Origin: Niastella sp.
GTDB taxonomy: Bacteria > Bacteroidota > Bacteroidia > Chitinophagales > Chitinophagaceae
Direction of reading: 5' to 3'
NCBI GenBank assembly: GCA_017744515.1
Contig: JAGIBF010000009.1
Span: 44,984 to 108,983, forward strand
Length of the DNA: 64,000 nt
Shown: positions 1 through 9,565 of the stretch, piece after piece
Numbering within the stretch: the stretch's first letter is position 1
How the letters are laid out: every line of letters starts with the position of its first letter
Notes under the pieces: model-generated
Databases searched by the model: none
What the model was told of the DNA's origin: nothing
What the model saw: the letters and a program-made list of their open reading frames with translations, nothing else
Made by a program: the position numbers and the translations under genes

Positions 1-1439
1 AGCGTGGATGATTTCGATATCGCTGTTTCTTCCTGTTTCTTCAGGAGAAACAGGTAAAGTTCTTGTTTGATGGCCTGCTGCCTTGAATAGTCGAGGAAGA
101 TGCGTTCTTTCGACGGCACTTTGCTGATCATTCCTTCCACGCCATTGTTTCTTTTTTTGAGTTCTGATATGCTTACGTTGAACCCCTGTTTTACGGAGTT
201 GATGCTGCTCAGCAGTTCGCCGCGCATGTTGACGAGTTGTTCATCCAGGCTGAGGACAGAAGGGTGCTGAGGCGTATGGCTCAACAGCATTTTGTCTCTC
301 TCCAGCTGCATCTCATTGTACCGTTGTACGAGCGCCACAAAGCTGGGGTCCTGCATCACAAGAGAGGAAGGAACGATGCGTGCGTTGTTCTGGTTGCTTT
401 TCAGGAACTGCTCCAGCGCCTCGATCACGGAGAGCTGTACTTCCTGGGTAGTTTGCTGTTTGGAAAACTCGCTGGTATTGTCGAGCAATATGCGTGATTG
501 TTCGGTAAGGTCGGTGAGTTTGTTCTTTGTTTTAAACCCTTCAATATCCTTTTCTATACCCGATAGCTCACTTGACACAAGGGAAAGCCTTTCGTCGATG
601 AATTTCATCGTGCTATCGGCAATCCTGTTCTTATCGTTCACGTTGGCCTGCAGGTAGGTGTTGATAAGCGCGTTCAGTATTTTCTGTCCCTTCTCAGGCA
701 GGGTTTCTGTGAGCGTAAGGTAGATCACGCTGACTTCATCATTGGGAATATCAACAGTGAGCGACGCCATGTAGCCCTGTGTAGTGCCATCGATTGACCC
801 GATGGTGATCTCGAGCCGTTGCTCTACCGGCCATCTTCCAAATCCTTTAGAGGGGTTGATGACTGCGGTGCCTTCGCTCAGGTTGAGGGTATCGCCAAAA
901 TGTCCTTTGAGCCTGGTATGTTCGTTGCTTAATGTGAAGTTGGTAGGGTTTGTCTTGTCAAACTCCAGGTGATAACTCAGCGAATTGCCCGGGAATGAAT
1001 CTGTTGCTTTGATAATAGTCAATACTACCGGGCTTTCGGTATAGATCTCTGTATTTTGTAATTGACCAGGTATGAAGTAGTGTATGTTGAGCTGCAGGTT
1101 CCTGACTACTTGCTCCATGAGTGTACGGCTCTTGAAGATCTCCGCTTCATTATCCACATTACTTTTACCACCCAGCAGCCCGAAGTCCTGCAGTATGCTG
1201 GCGCCTCCCAGTTCGGAACTTTTTTTATCATCCTGTACCAGTACCGACGCACGTATTTTATATTGACGGGGAGAGGTCTTAAAATAAAAGACGGCAATAG
1301 CAAGACTGACGGACACAGAAAGGATCAGCCAGGGCCATAGGGATAAAAGCTTTGAAATGATCTTCTGGAAAGAGATCATTTCATGCGATGCTTCTGGATC
1401 GTCGAACGGGGTGATATCTGCCGGCGCTTTCTTTTGCAT
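1..1439 (-). CDS. Wzz/GumC-type polysaccharide chain-length or BY-kinase protein (partial)
   Basis: I translated the minus strand from an ATG at 1439; the frame stays open for about 479 codons and leaves the window at base 1, so the C-terminus is missing. Residues about 25-48 form a transmembrane helix after a short cytoplasmic N-terminus (start MQKKAPADITPFDD). A Wzz-like periplasmic domain follows, then a long coiled-coil region (about 260-460) with the GumC-type phrase HTPQHPSVLSLDEQL. The protein should sit in the inner membrane and control exopolysaccharide chain length and export with the Wza-like lipoprotein encoded 11 bp upstream. In this phylum such proteins usually end in a tyrosine autokinase domain, but that part lies outside the window, so kinase activity is an inference. 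Confidence 0.85.
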   Translation of the reverse strand, partial: MQKKAPADITPFDDPEASHEMISFQKIISKLLSLWPWLILSVSVSLAIAVFYFKTSPRQYKIRASVLVQDDKKSSELGGASILQDFGLLGGKSNVDNEAEIFKSRTLMEQVVRNLQLNIHYFIPGQLQNTEIYTESPVVLTIIKATDSFPGNSLSYHLEFDKTNPTNFTLSNEHTRLKGHFGDTLNLSEGTAVINPSKGFGRWPVEQRLEITIGSIDGTTQGYMASLTVDIPNDEVSVIYLTLTETLPEKGQKILNALINTYLQANVNDKNRIADSTMKFIDERLSLVSSELSGIEKDIEGFKTKNKLTDLTEQSRILLDNTSEFSKQQTTQEVQLSVIEALEQFLKSNQNNARIVPSSLVMQDPSFVALVQRYNEMQLERDKMLLSHTPQHPSVLSLDEQLVNMRGELLSSINSVKQGFNVSISELKKRNNGVEGMISKVPSKERIFLDYSRQQAIKQELYLFLLKKQEETAISKSST

Positions 1440-1450
1440 GGATAATCGGT

Positions 1451-2269
1451 CTATATTCTTGAGAAAATCACAATTAGTAAAGAGATACCTGTGGCAATCA
1501 GGCTGATGTTCCTTGTTTTAACCGCATCTGTCGAGGCGATCTTTGATTTGCCCGGTTCCACATAGATCATATCACCCTGCTTCAGGTAGAAGTAGGGTGA
1601 GCTGAACATATCGGCTGAGTTGAGGTTGAACCTCACGTATTGTTTTTGTCCCAATGAATCGCGTATCAACAGCACGTTCTCTCTTTTCCCAAAGATGGTA
1701 AGGTCGCCGGCCATGCCGATGGCATCGAGGATGCTTACTTTTTCATTGGGTACTACATACGAGGCAGGGCGGGCTACTTCGCCCAATATGGTGATGCTGA
1801 AGTTGGCAAAACGTACATTGACTACAGGGCTGTTGTAGAACAGGGACACTTTGTTGCGTATGGAGTCTTTTGCCACGGAGGTAGTTAAGCCTGCTACTTT
1901 GATCCTGCCGATCACGGGCAATTCGATGGTGCCCTGGTTATCTACCAGCAATCCTGATATGGGTGTTGGTGCCACCGGTGAGGTAGAGGAGCCGGGTTGT
2001 ATAGCAAAGGAAGTGGTGTTGCCCGCTGTCAATACGGTGTTCACCTGCGGGTCGAGCGTCAGGATGGAAACCTGTAAGATGTCGTTGGGCTGAATGATGG
2101 GATCGCTAAAGCCAAGGCTTGGGATATTCCTGGCGCCCTGATAAACCGTATCGGGGATGTTCTTGAAGTAGGTGATCTTTTTATCTGTACCGCATGAGCT
2201 GGCAAAGATGATAATGCATAGGAATGCAGCGATAGTAATGGATAGACTTAACCGGCTCATGGGTTTCAT
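1451..2269 (-). CDS. Wza-like polysaccharide export lipoprotein (Poly_export/SLBB)
   Basis: 272 aa. The N-terminus is a lipoprotein signal with a lipobox ending in SSCG (about residues 22-27), so the mature protein is lipid-anchored, probably at the outer membrane. Residues about 50-140 match the Poly_export domain (phrases IQPNDILQVSI and GTIELPVIGRIKVAGLT). An SLBB-type domain follows (about 160-245; ILGEVARPASYVVPNEKVSILDAIGMAGDL), and a hydrophobic C-terminal helix closes the protein, as in Wza/GfcE-type exporters. The protein would form the outer-membrane channel for a capsular or exopolysaccharide. It is the first visible gene of a minus-strand operon with the Wzz-like gene 11 bp downstream. 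The family call is firm; the polymer is unknown. Confidence 0.9.
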   Translation of the reverse strand: MKPMSRLSLSITIAAFLCIIIFASSCGTDKKITYFKNIPDTVYQGARNIPSLGFSDPIIQPNDILQVSILTLDPQVNTVLTAGNTTSFAIQPGSSTSPVAPTPISGLLVDNQGTIELPVIGRIKVAGLTTSVAKDSIRNKVSLFYNSPVVNVRFANFSITILGEVARPASYVVPNEKVSILDAIGMAGDLTIFGKRENVLLIRDSLGQKQYVRFNLNSADMFSSPYFYLKQGDMIYVEPGKSKIASTDAVKTRNISLIATGISLLIVIFSRI

Positions 2270-2530
2270 CTGATATTAGATTTTTAACTAATGGTTTTTC
2301 AATGGGCCTGTTCATATATCGACTACTGAACAGGCAAATGATGCTAAATAAGTTGATGGCAAGTAACCGTCCAATTCCCAAAACTGGATATAGAATCTAA
2401 AAACGGGACAAAATGGTGTTTATTATAAACCTACCTATTTAATTTTTAATTATTTAAGACCCCGCCTGAACATATATGAATGAGGTTGTATGTGATAATG
2501 GTAAATTAATATTATGGGTGTTGTATATGG
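2270..2530. other. AT-rich intergenic region upstream of the polysaccharide operon
   Basis: About 260 bp without a supported gene. It should contain the minus-strand promoter of the polysaccharide export operon. I see TAGGTTTA on the minus strand near 2415-2422, which fits TAnnTTTR, but no TTG at the proper distance, so I do not call a promoter. Confidence 0.4.
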
Positions 2531-2568
2531 CAAAAAAAAGTGATCCCAACCGACGGTTGGGATCACTT
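2531..2568 (-). terminator. Rho-independent terminator of the SusCD-fasciclin operon
   Basis: A perfect 14-bp inverted repeat (2538-2551 with 2555-2568, 3-nt loop) is followed on the minus strand by a run of T. It lies about 55 bp past the stop of the last gene of the minus-strand operon. Confidence 0.85.
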
Positions 2569-2622
2569 AAAGGGTTTGGATAATAGAGTATGGATGGTTG
2601 GGTCGAATAGCGGGCCGTCCTT

Positions 2623-3603
2623 CTAATTTACTTTGCTTACATCAGTAAACTTAAGTTCAATGATGTAAGTGCCTTCCATTTTCAAAGTGAATGCAAAACG
2701 GGGATTAACCGAGTATAACCCAGGTGTAAATCCGTCCACAGTTGCAAACTGGCTCGGTATGCGGTAATAGATGAGGTGTCCCCAGTCTGTAGTGGCATCC
2801 ACATATTTAGCCAGTGGGAAGGGAGCTACCTCAAAGTCGCAGATCATAGCTGTATCTGTGAACTGTACGGGTGTAAAGCGGGCATAGTTCTCGAAGGTGG
2901 GGCGGTCGCCGCGCCTGATGATCTCTCCGGCTTTTGGATTGAAAGCCCTACCATTTTTATCGGTAAGCTTAAGAATGATCCTGGCCCCATCGTTGGACAC
3001 CTTGGTGAAGGTGAGCTTAGGATTTTTATGTGGGGTAGCTACACCAGTCACATTGTGAAACGCATTGGACACATTGTCTTCCTGCTGGAAGATGTCGTCG
3101 GGAAGCGGGTCTACTATATTGATGGTGCCAAATGATGGGAACACTTTCGTAGTGCTTGAATTGGTAGCCTGCAGGTCGAAAGTGTATTTACCGAGGGGAA
3201 TATTAACCGATCCGCGGTTAAAGCTGATCTGACCGCTAACCGGGTTAAATTCCATCGGTGTTACGGTTTTTTTCTCCCGCTTCTTGTTGAGCTCCGCTAC
3301 AGTCGTATCAGTTTTAATATCGAAGGTCATGCCTGGTTTGAACATGAGCACTTCGTATTTCTGGTTAAACTCCTTTGGTGCGGCGCTTCCGTTCTCACCA
3401 CGCAGGTTAAGCATCTCAAAGGTGATGGGTGGTGTTGAACCGTCGATGTCAATGCGCTGGGATTGTACCAGGGGCAAACCACGCAGGCAATAAATGTTCT
3501 TATCGATGTAGCGCATGGTATCGCTGAGGAATCCTTCCTGTATTTTTTTGCAGGCTGCGCCGGCTATGATAAGTACCAGCAATATGATGGTTATCTTTCT
3601 CAT
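2623..3603 (-). CDS. SusCD-associated lipoprotein, DUF5007-like
   Basis: 326 aa. The lipoprotein signal MRKITIILLVLIIAGAACKK places the lipidated Cys at residue 18. The rest is soluble, beta-rich and probably periplasmic or cell-surface. It is the last gene of a minus-strand operon (SusC, SusD, fasciclin lipoprotein, this gene), 14 bp after the fasciclin gene and just before a strong terminator. In Chitinophagales and Sphingobacteriales such operons often end in a DUF5007 lipoprotein, and length and position fit that family. I make the family assignment from memory of this arrangement, not from a diagnostic motif. A role as a surface glycan- or protein-binding accessory to the SusCD transporter is inferred. 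Confidence 0.6.
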   Translation of the reverse strand: MRKITIILLVLIIAGAACKKIQEGFLSDTMRYIDKNIYCLRGLPLVQSQRIDIDGSTPPITFEMLNLRGENGSAAPKEFNQKYEVLMFKPGMTFDIKTDTTVAELNKKREKKTVTPMEFNPVSGQISFNRGSVNIPLGKYTFDLQATNSSTTKVFPSFGTINIVDPLPDDIFQQEDNVSNAFHNVTGVATPHKNPKLTFTKVSNDGARIILKLTDKNGRAFNPKAGEIIRRGDRPTFENYARFTPVQFTDTAMICDFEVAPFPLAKYVDATTDWGHLIYYRIPSQFATVDGFTPGLYSVNPRFAFTLKMEGTYIIELKFTDVSKVN

Positions 3604-3617
3604 GATTATTTTATTTT

Positions 3618-4307
3618 TTATTTAGGAAGTGCTTCTGTATTGAAGAATAGACGATGAAAATCGCTTAACACGTGTATGGTGCCCGTAGTGGTAATGATAC
3701 CGCTGGTTTGACAGTCATAGCTCATATCTCTATCCTTATTGGGGATTGAGTTGTAGTCGGGTTCTGTTTCATCACGCGTACCGATCACTTTGGTGAAATT
3801 GACATAGTCGACGTGGTCGATGTAGGAACCATAATCCTGGGTCCTCCTGAGCTTGATGTAGAATTGTACGTTGGGGATGTTGCCGAGCAGGTTTTGATAA
3901 AACTTACCATCTACCGTGAGTTTTTCCCGTCCGAGGTCACCCGTGTACATATACATCTTGATAGAGTCTTTTATTTCCTGCAGTGGCAGACTATCCAGCG
4001 TGTACTTGATGTTCTCATTATTCAGTTCCAATGCTCGTCTGTTGTAACGTGCTCTTACGAATTCGTCGACGCTATAGTTGGTAGTAGCAAAGAAAGTGAT
4101 ATTGCCATTCACGGCATCCTTCAGGCCAGCTCTGTCGATGAGATGAACCAGCGAAGAGAACTGGGGCTTTGATTTCAGGAAGTCGTAGGTGGTCATATTG
4201 ACCTTGGGATTGTGCGTCCCTCCGTCATTCTTGTAGCTGTCCTTGTTGCAGGAAACGAGGCTGCCTGCTGTAACGAGGATGAGTAATGCTGTTATAATAT
4301 TTTTCAT
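3618..4307 (-). CDS. Fasciclin-domain lipoprotein
   Basis: 229 aa from the ATG at 4307, which opens the lipoprotein signal MKNIITALLILVTAGSLVSC; an upstream in-frame start only adds nine residues ahead of it. Residues about 45-225 carry the fasciclin (FAS1) pattern: a helix-rich start (TTYDFLKSKPQFSSLVHLID), then GNITFFATTNYSVDEFV, matching the FAS1 H1 box (TVFAPTNxA), and a closing segment TGTIHVLSDFHRLFF, matching the H2 box. FAS1 domains mediate adhesion or carbohydrate binding. The gene lies between SusD and the DUF5007-like gene in one operon and probably encodes an accessory lipoprotein of that transport complex. Confidence 0.8.
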   Translation of the reverse strand: MKNIITALLILVTAGSLVSCNKDSYKNDGGTHNPKVNMTTYDFLKSKPQFSSLVHLIDRAGLKDAVNGNITFFATTNYSVDEFVRARYNRRALELNNENIKYTLDSLPLQEIKDSIKMYMYTGDLGREKLTVDGKFYQNLLGNIPNVQFYIKLRRTQDYGSYIDHVDYVNFTKVIGTRDETEPDYNSIPNKDRDMSYDCQTSGIITTTGTIHVLSDFHRLFFNTEALPK

Positions 4308-4340
4308 ATAAGTATAATTATTTGTGTTAAGCACGGATGA

Positions 4341-5918
4341 TTAGATCTTACCCAGCCACCAGGAGGTTTGTACCAGGAACCTGTTGTTTCTGAACAGATC
4401 AGGGCTAACGGGCCAGTAGAAGCCTCCCCGTGCAAAACGCGCTTCTGACAGCCAGTCCACAAAGTTTACATACTGTCTTGTTCTCAGCAGGTCCCAGAAA
4501 ATATGTCCTTCTACATAGAGTTCTTTGCCTCTTTCCACGATGTACTCATACATGAGGTCGTCTTTTGTGTAGCTGTTGTCGACACGGTTATCGGGATGTG
4601 CACCATTTCTCTCGCGGAAGGAGTTGATCACCTGCATAGCAGTAGCGAGATCATTCTTGTAAAGTGCTATTTCCGCACGCAGCAATTGCATATCCGAGTA
4701 GCGGAAGAGGATCATGTCGTTGCTCAGGTAAGCATCCAGGTTTTGGCCGGGATTGCGGTATACCACGTTGCTGTACTTGCGGCACATCGGCTCTGATGTC
4801 TTTGTATAATCGAAGTTTTTGCGATAACGAACATCTGCAGTATCCAGCGGGCGTGTCCACTGGCTGCCATCCCAATACCAGAACTGGTAATTGTTGTTGA
4901 AATAGGTGCTTGGAACCCAGAAACGGGCATTGCTGCTATAGTAAGCCACATAGTCAGGGCCGCGCAGAAACTCCAGGCCAATGTGGGCGTTGGAACCTTC
5001 CTGAGTTTTGTCGTCCATGTACAACTGGAAGATGCCTTCGTTTGAAGTAGCGGTGTTGCTGCGGCCAACGAAAGTGGTGTAGTAGTTCGCTGTGTCGGTG
5101 TAAGAGTATCCGCCCAGTGCCAGCAGTTTGGTAACGGTGGTATCGGCACTGTTCACATCTTCTGCGTTGGGCGTATTGCTGGCAAGATTGCTCATGGTAG
5201 CGCGCCAGAGGTAGAGGTGCGCCAGCAGGGCATATGCTGATCCGCGATTGGCTGTTACGGCTCTTTCTGACTTTACCGCATAGCCCCAGTCGAGAAGGGC
5301 TGCTGCTTGTTTGCAATCTTTTTCTATTTGTTTCAGTACGTCGGCCACCGGAGTACGCGCGAGTTGGGGTGCAACAATGGCGTCATCATAGGCTTCCACT
5401 ACAAGCGGCACATCGCCCCAAACCTTCGCCATTTCAAAATAGGTGAAGGCACGGATGAAGAGCGCCTGACCTTTCATTTTGTTTTTGAATTGCTGGATGT
5501 TGTCTACATCGGCAAAATCGGCATCTGTTGATTTGTCAACCTTGCTGATGATCAGGTTGCTCATGTTGATGGTCTTGTAAAACAATGACCAGTCACCCAG
5601 GCTTTGCACGTTGTATTTGAAGGTGAAATCGCCATTCTGAATACCTTCGAGACCGTCACCATTATAATCGATGGTAAAGTAGTTTTTGGCTACTGCATCG
5701 CCATACATATAATAGCGATTGCTTTTATCGGTGAGCGTGCGTCTCAGCAGCGAATAGTTGCCGGCCATGGCTGACTGGTAATCACGGCCGGTTTTCCAGA
5801 ACACTTCGTCGTAGGTGGAGTTTTTGGGTGTTTGCTCCAACAGTTTCTTGCACGAACTACCAGCGAGCACACAAAGCAGCAGGAGTGGGATGCTATATAT
5901 AGATATGTTGCGTTTCAT
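4341..5918 (-). CDS. SusD/RagB family nutrient-binding outer-membrane lipoprotein
   Basis: 525 aa from the ATG at 5918 (MKRNISIYSIPLLLLCVLAG), chosen because it opens a lipoprotein signal with the lipidated Cys in GSSCKK and avoids overlap with the SusC gene; a longer upstream frame runs into susC. The SusD signature is clear: an N-terminal TPR-rich region (KGQALFIRAFTYFEMAKVWG, VPLVVEAYDD) and the C-terminal block RYSDMQLLRAEIALYKND ... REKG-type helix (YIVERGKELYVEGHIFWDLLRTR). SusD proteins cap the SusC barrel at the cell surface and capture ligand. SusC is encoded 22 bp upstream. No glycoside hydrolase or peptidase lies nearby, so the substrate cannot be named. Confidence 0.95.
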   Translation of the reverse strand: MKRNISIYSIPLLLLCVLAGSSCKKLLEQTPKNSTYDEVFWKTGRDYQSAMAGNYSLLRRTLTDKSNRYYMYGDAVAKNYFTIDYNGDGLEGIQNGDFTFKYNVQSLGDWSLFYKTINMSNLIISKVDKSTDADFADVDNIQQFKNKMKGQALFIRAFTYFEMAKVWGDVPLVVEAYDDAIVAPQLARTPVADVLKQIEKDCKQAAALLDWGYAVKSERAVTANRGSAYALLAHLYLWRATMSNLASNTPNAEDVNSADTTVTKLLALGGYSYTDTANYYTTFVGRSNTATSNEGIFQLYMDDKTQEGSNAHIGLEFLRGPDYVAYYSSNARFWVPSTYFNNNYQFWYWDGSQWTRPLDTADVRYRKNFDYTKTSEPMCRKYSNVVYRNPGQNLDAYLSNDMILFRYSDMQLLRAEIALYKNDLATAMQVINSFRERNGAHPDNRVDNSYTKDDLMYEYIVERGKELYVEGHIFWDLLRTRQYVNFVDWLSEARFARGGFYWPVSPDLFRNNRFLVQTSWWLGKI

Positions 5919-5940
5919 GTTTTTCCTTTTTAGCGTTTGA

Positions 5941-8900
5941 TTAGAATTGAACCTCCAGGCCGAGCGTGAATTTTCTTGGAATGGGGTATCCGGCTCCGTT
6001 GTACTCTCCATAAGGATTAACAGCTTCTGCATCAGGTAGGTCTTTCGAGCGCTGGAACATCGCTACGTTGTCGACAGTGCCAAATACTTTGAAGCGGTCA
6101 AGCTTGAATTTGGTGAGCAGGCTGCGGGGAAGATCGTAGGAGAGGATAACGCTCCTGATCCTGAAGTAATCGCCTTTTTCAAGGAAGAAAGTCTGGGCTG
6201 ACGTGTAATAGTAGCGATACGTGCCGAGGTCATACTTGGCATATTCGGCCTTATCGCCTGGTTCGCGCCAGATGTTGATCTTATTGAGATTGGGGGTGGA
6301 GAACCTTACGAAGTTATAGTAGGGGTCGCCATCCTGTGAGTTGGCAAAACGGTCGGATTTAAAGAGGTTCAACACGTCCCTGTCGAAAGTGAACGTACAG
6401 AAGATACCGAGTGTTAAATTCTTCCAGGTAAAGTTGTTGGTGAAACCGCCGGTGATCTTGGGATTGGGATCACCAGTGGGAACTTTATCAGGATTAAGAC
6501 CATCGTTGAAGATATCGATCAGGTAATCTCCGTCGAGATCGGCAAACTGGAAGTCTCCCCCGCGATATTCTCCATTGGGGTTACGGAAGCGGGCGCCTGT
6601 GTAGGGGTTGATGGGAACGTCCTTGTCTGTGGCGTACACACCCAATGTTTTATACAGGTAGAACGCATAGATGGGGCTGCCTACTGACAGAATATGCGAT
6701 TTGTCGAAGCGGTCTCCACTGAGTACGAGATCACGACCTGCATTGGGAAGGTTCATGATCGTGTTCTTGTTGTATGCGATGTTCACACGGCTGAACCATT
6801 TGATCGCGCTCCCGTTGGGCAGGGGATTGGCAGCGAGTGTCAGTTCCACACCCGCATTTCTTACGCCGATCGCATTGGTTTGGGCCATATCATAACCGGT
6901 GGTAACGGGCAGTTCTACGGCGAATAATCCGAAGGAGTTTTCTTTATTATAGAAATCCAGAGAAGCGGAATACTTTCCGTTCATGACTTCCAAGTCAGTA
7001 CCGATATTCCATTGTTTTGATTTCTCCCAGCTCAGGTCTTTCTGGGCCACACCATTGGTAAAGTTGGGGGTAACGGCGGTAATGGAATTGTAAGTAGCTG
7101 CACCACTTCCGTTGTATCCTCCTGCATTTACGCTATACCTGTTATACTGCAGGTAGTTGTCGCGCGGCTGGGCGCCGGAGGTACCTAAGCTGGCGCGGAG
7201 TTTCACCATGGAGAAAGTGTTGGCCACTCTTTTCATCCAGGGCTCTTCAGTGAGTATCCACGCTGCTGATGCGGCAGGGAAAAAGCCCCATTTGTTGTTT
7301 TCTCCAAAGCGTGATGATCCATCCGTACGAAGGCTACCGGAAAAGAGGTACTTGCCATCGAAGTCATAAGAGGTACGGAAGTAGTAAGACAATAAACCAT
7401 AGGCCTGGTAGTCGGAATAAGCTCCGATCTTTAATTGCTGGAACCCTTGTACCACTTGTATTTGGTCGGAAGCTCCACCATAACCAGATGCCTGTGTCTG
7501 TTGGAACTGGTCATAGGTAAATTCCTGGCCAGCTACCATGCTGAGGTTATGTTTGCCAAATGCATTTACATAGCTCAGGTAGTTGGATGACATCACATTG
7601 ATGGCATTATCGGTATACGTGTAGGAATAGTTACCGTTACCGTTCTGCAATTCATTGGTGCGGTTGTAGTCACGGCGTGAGTTCTTATATATATAAGAGG
7701 TGAGTGAGGTGAGCCGCAGGTGATTGGAGAAGGTATAACCGAGGTTCATTGTAAAGTTGAACTGATTGGCTATGTTTTTATCGAGGTTATCCTTATACTG
7801 TCCCAACAGGAATTCTTTTTTATTGGGATCGAGGTTGAACAGGGAAGAGGGCATGTTGCCTGCACCAAGGGAGATCGGGCTGTTGCCATCTCCGTTTCCG
7901 CGTGCTTTATCTGTACGGAAATAGCTGATGATGGGGTTGATCTCCAGCTTACCGCCGAGTGAGCGGGCGCCGAGGTTGAGGCGCATGGTGTATCTCTTGA
8001 AACCGGTGGCTTTGATGGTACCTTTTTCATCGTAGTAGTTGGTGCTGAAGCGATAGTTGGTTCCTCCGTCGCTGGCGCCGCTAAGGCTCAGATCCACGCT
8101 CTTTACATTACCAGGCTGGTAGAACATATCCTGCCAGTCGGTATTGCCGTTGAAAGCAGGGTTGAGACTGTCTGTGATCAGCGCAGGCAACCCTCTTTCC
8201 TGGTTGTAATCCAGCTGTTGCTGGAGGATAGCGAGCTTGGCCCTTCTTTCTTCTGCTCCGAGGGTAACATCGCGCAATTTGGGACGCTGCGTAATACCTG
8301 CGAAACCAGACACGATGACTTTGGGTGGTCCGTTTCTACCTTTCTTGGTAGTGATGAGGATTACACCATAAGCTGCGCGTGATCCATAAATGGCTGCGGC
8401 TGATGCATCTTTTAGTACGTCGATAGATTCAATATCATTAGGGTTTACACCGCCGAGATAGTTCATGCCGGTACCAACGCCGGGACCTGCATAAGACTCT
8501 GTAGGCTGGGGTACGCCGTCTACTACATAGAGGGGGCTGTTCATGATGTCGTACTCATCATAGTTTGAGTTGATCTGTGAGTTACCACGTACCAGCACCG
8601 TTGGTGTGGCGCCGGGGGCTCCACTGAAGTTCTGTACGTTTACACCAGAAAGACGGCCTTGCAAGAGCTGGTCGAAGCTGGAAGCCGGCAGGTTGGCCAG
8701 TTCTTTTCCGGAAATACTGGACACCGCAGCGGTGTTTTTCTTACGCGTTACTTTCTGGTAACCGATGACGACTGTTTCGGTGAGGTTACTGTTCGATTCT
8801 GCAAGCTTGATGGAAAGCGGTTTTTCACTGGTGATCTTGATGCTTTGTCCGGCATATCCCACCGACGAGACCTCGAGCGTTGCATTGATGCTGGTGGGAA

Positions 8901-9081
8901 TGGAGAAGAATCCTCTGTCATTGGTTGTAACACCCCTGTCGGTGCCTTTGATTTTAACGCTGACACCTGAGAGAGGTTCGTTTTTGGCATCGGTCACGAT
9001 ACCTGTGACGATTAACTGCTGTGCCTGTATATAGCAAAACAGGCATAGCAGTACACATGATAAAAAGAGCTTTTTCATCAT
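5941..9081 (-). CDS. SusC/RagA family TonB-dependent outer-membrane transporter
   Basis: 1046 aa. Signal peptide at residues 1-20 (ends IQAQ), a carboxypeptidase-regulatory-like domain at about 24-100 (VTGIVTDAKNEPLSGVSVKIKGT), a plug domain at about 110-235 with the SusC phrases LQGRLSGVNVQNFSGAPG, LYVVDGVPQ and IESIDVLKDASAAAIYGSRA, and then a 22-strand-type barrel to the C-terminal FTLGLEVQF. It imports a ligand bound by the partner SusD using TonB energy. It is the first gene of a four-gene minus-strand operon. No FecR or anti-sigma gene is adjacent; a LacI-type palindrome 119 bp upstream suggests regulation by a repressor encoded elsewhere. Confidence 0.97.
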   Translation of the reverse strand: MMKKLFLSCVLLCLFCYIQAQQLIVTGIVTDAKNEPLSGVSVKIKGTDRGVTTNDRGFFSIPTSINATLEVSSVGYAGQSIKITSEKPLSIKLAESNSNLTETVVIGYQKVTRKKNTAAVSSISGKELANLPASSFDQLLQGRLSGVNVQNFSGAPGATPTVLVRGNSQINSNYDEYDIMNSPLYVVDGVPQPTESYAGPGVGTGMNYLGGVNPNDIESIDVLKDASAAAIYGSRAAYGVILITTKKGRNGPPKVIVSGFAGITQRPKLRDVTLGAEERRAKLAILQQQLDYNQERGLPALITDSLNPAFNGNTDWQDMFYQPGNVKSVDLSLSGASDGGTNYRFSTNYYDEKGTIKATGFKRYTMRLNLGARSLGGKLEINPIISYFRTDKARGNGDGNSPISLGAGNMPSSLFNLDPNKKEFLLGQYKDNLDKNIANQFNFTMNLGYTFSNHLRLTSLTSYIYKNSRRDYNRTNELQNGNGNYSYTYTDNAINVMSSNYLSYVNAFGKHNLSMVAGQEFTYDQFQQTQASGYGGASDQIQVVQGFQQLKIGAYSDYQAYGLLSYYFRTSYDFDGKYLFSGSLRTDGSSRFGENNKWGFFPAASAAWILTEEPWMKRVANTFSMVKLRASLGTSGAQPRDNYLQYNRYSVNAGGYNGSGAATYNSITAVTPNFTNGVAQKDLSWEKSKQWNIGTDLEVMNGKYSASLDFYNKENSFGLFAVELPVTTGYDMAQTNAIGVRNAGVELTLAANPLPNGSAIKWFSRVNIAYNKNTIMNLPNAGRDLVLSGDRFDKSHILSVGSPIYAFYLYKTLGVYATDKDVPINPYTGARFRNPNGEYRGGDFQFADLDGDYLIDIFNDGLNPDKVPTGDPNPKITGGFTNNFTWKNLTLGIFCTFTFDRDVLNLFKSDRFANSQDGDPYYNFVRFSTPNLNKINIWREPGDKAEYAKYDLGTYRYYYTSAQTFFLEKGDYFRIRSVILSYDLPRSLLTKFKLDRFKVFGTVDNVAMFQRSKDLPDAEAVNPYGEYNGAGYPIPRKFTLGLEVQF

Positions 9082-9199
9082 TTAGCAGTTGTTTGGTTGA
9101 GCCTAAAGGTACCGGTATGCTAAACAGAAATTGACTCAAAACTTAACTTTTCTTTAACCGATTTTGCCCTACTAAAACCTTTTAGCATGTGGTTTTAAC

Positions 9200-9215
9200 G
9201 CGCAACCGGTTGCGC
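9200..9215. promoter_or_regulatory. 16-bp LacI-type operator palindrome upstream of susC
   Basis: GCGCAACCGGTTGCGC is a perfect palindrome with a central CG, the form expected for LacI/GalR-family operators. It is about 120 bp upstream of the susC start, inside the promoter region of the minus-strand operon. The cognate regulator is not in this window. Confidence 0.6.
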
Positions 9216-9236
9216 ATCCGAGAGAGAATTCTGCGT

Positions 9237-9267
9237 CGTTAATGACTCGTTAATGAGTTGTTAACGA
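9237..9267. repeat. Three direct repeats of GTTAATGA at 11-bp spacing
   Basis: CGTTAATGA at 9237-9245 and again at 9248-9256, then GTTAACGA at 9260-9267. The period of about 11 bp puts all copies on the same face of the helix, as for a cooperative DNA-binding protein. They lie 22 bp beyond the LacI-type palindrome, upstream of susC. Confidence 0.5.
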
Positions 9268-9565
9268 AGCGCTGTGCATGAAGTGAGTAAGTGACCATCG
9301 GTTCTTGCTACGTCCGTAGTAAAATCTATCCAATAGCGATATTGACTGTTTTTTTTGATCACATAGGCTGTTATCCTATTAAAAGATAAGTAACCAATAA
9401 ATACCTGTTTACTCCGGGCAAATCAGTAAGTGTGCTGATCAAAGAGTAAAACGTACAGTTGTAAAGTAAAAGTGTGCTGATATTCGTAAAGGTTCGGAAC
9501 GGGGTCTCGTATTTCTACGATGGGTGTTGTAAATACTGAAATTTGATAATCAAGCAGTTTTCCTC

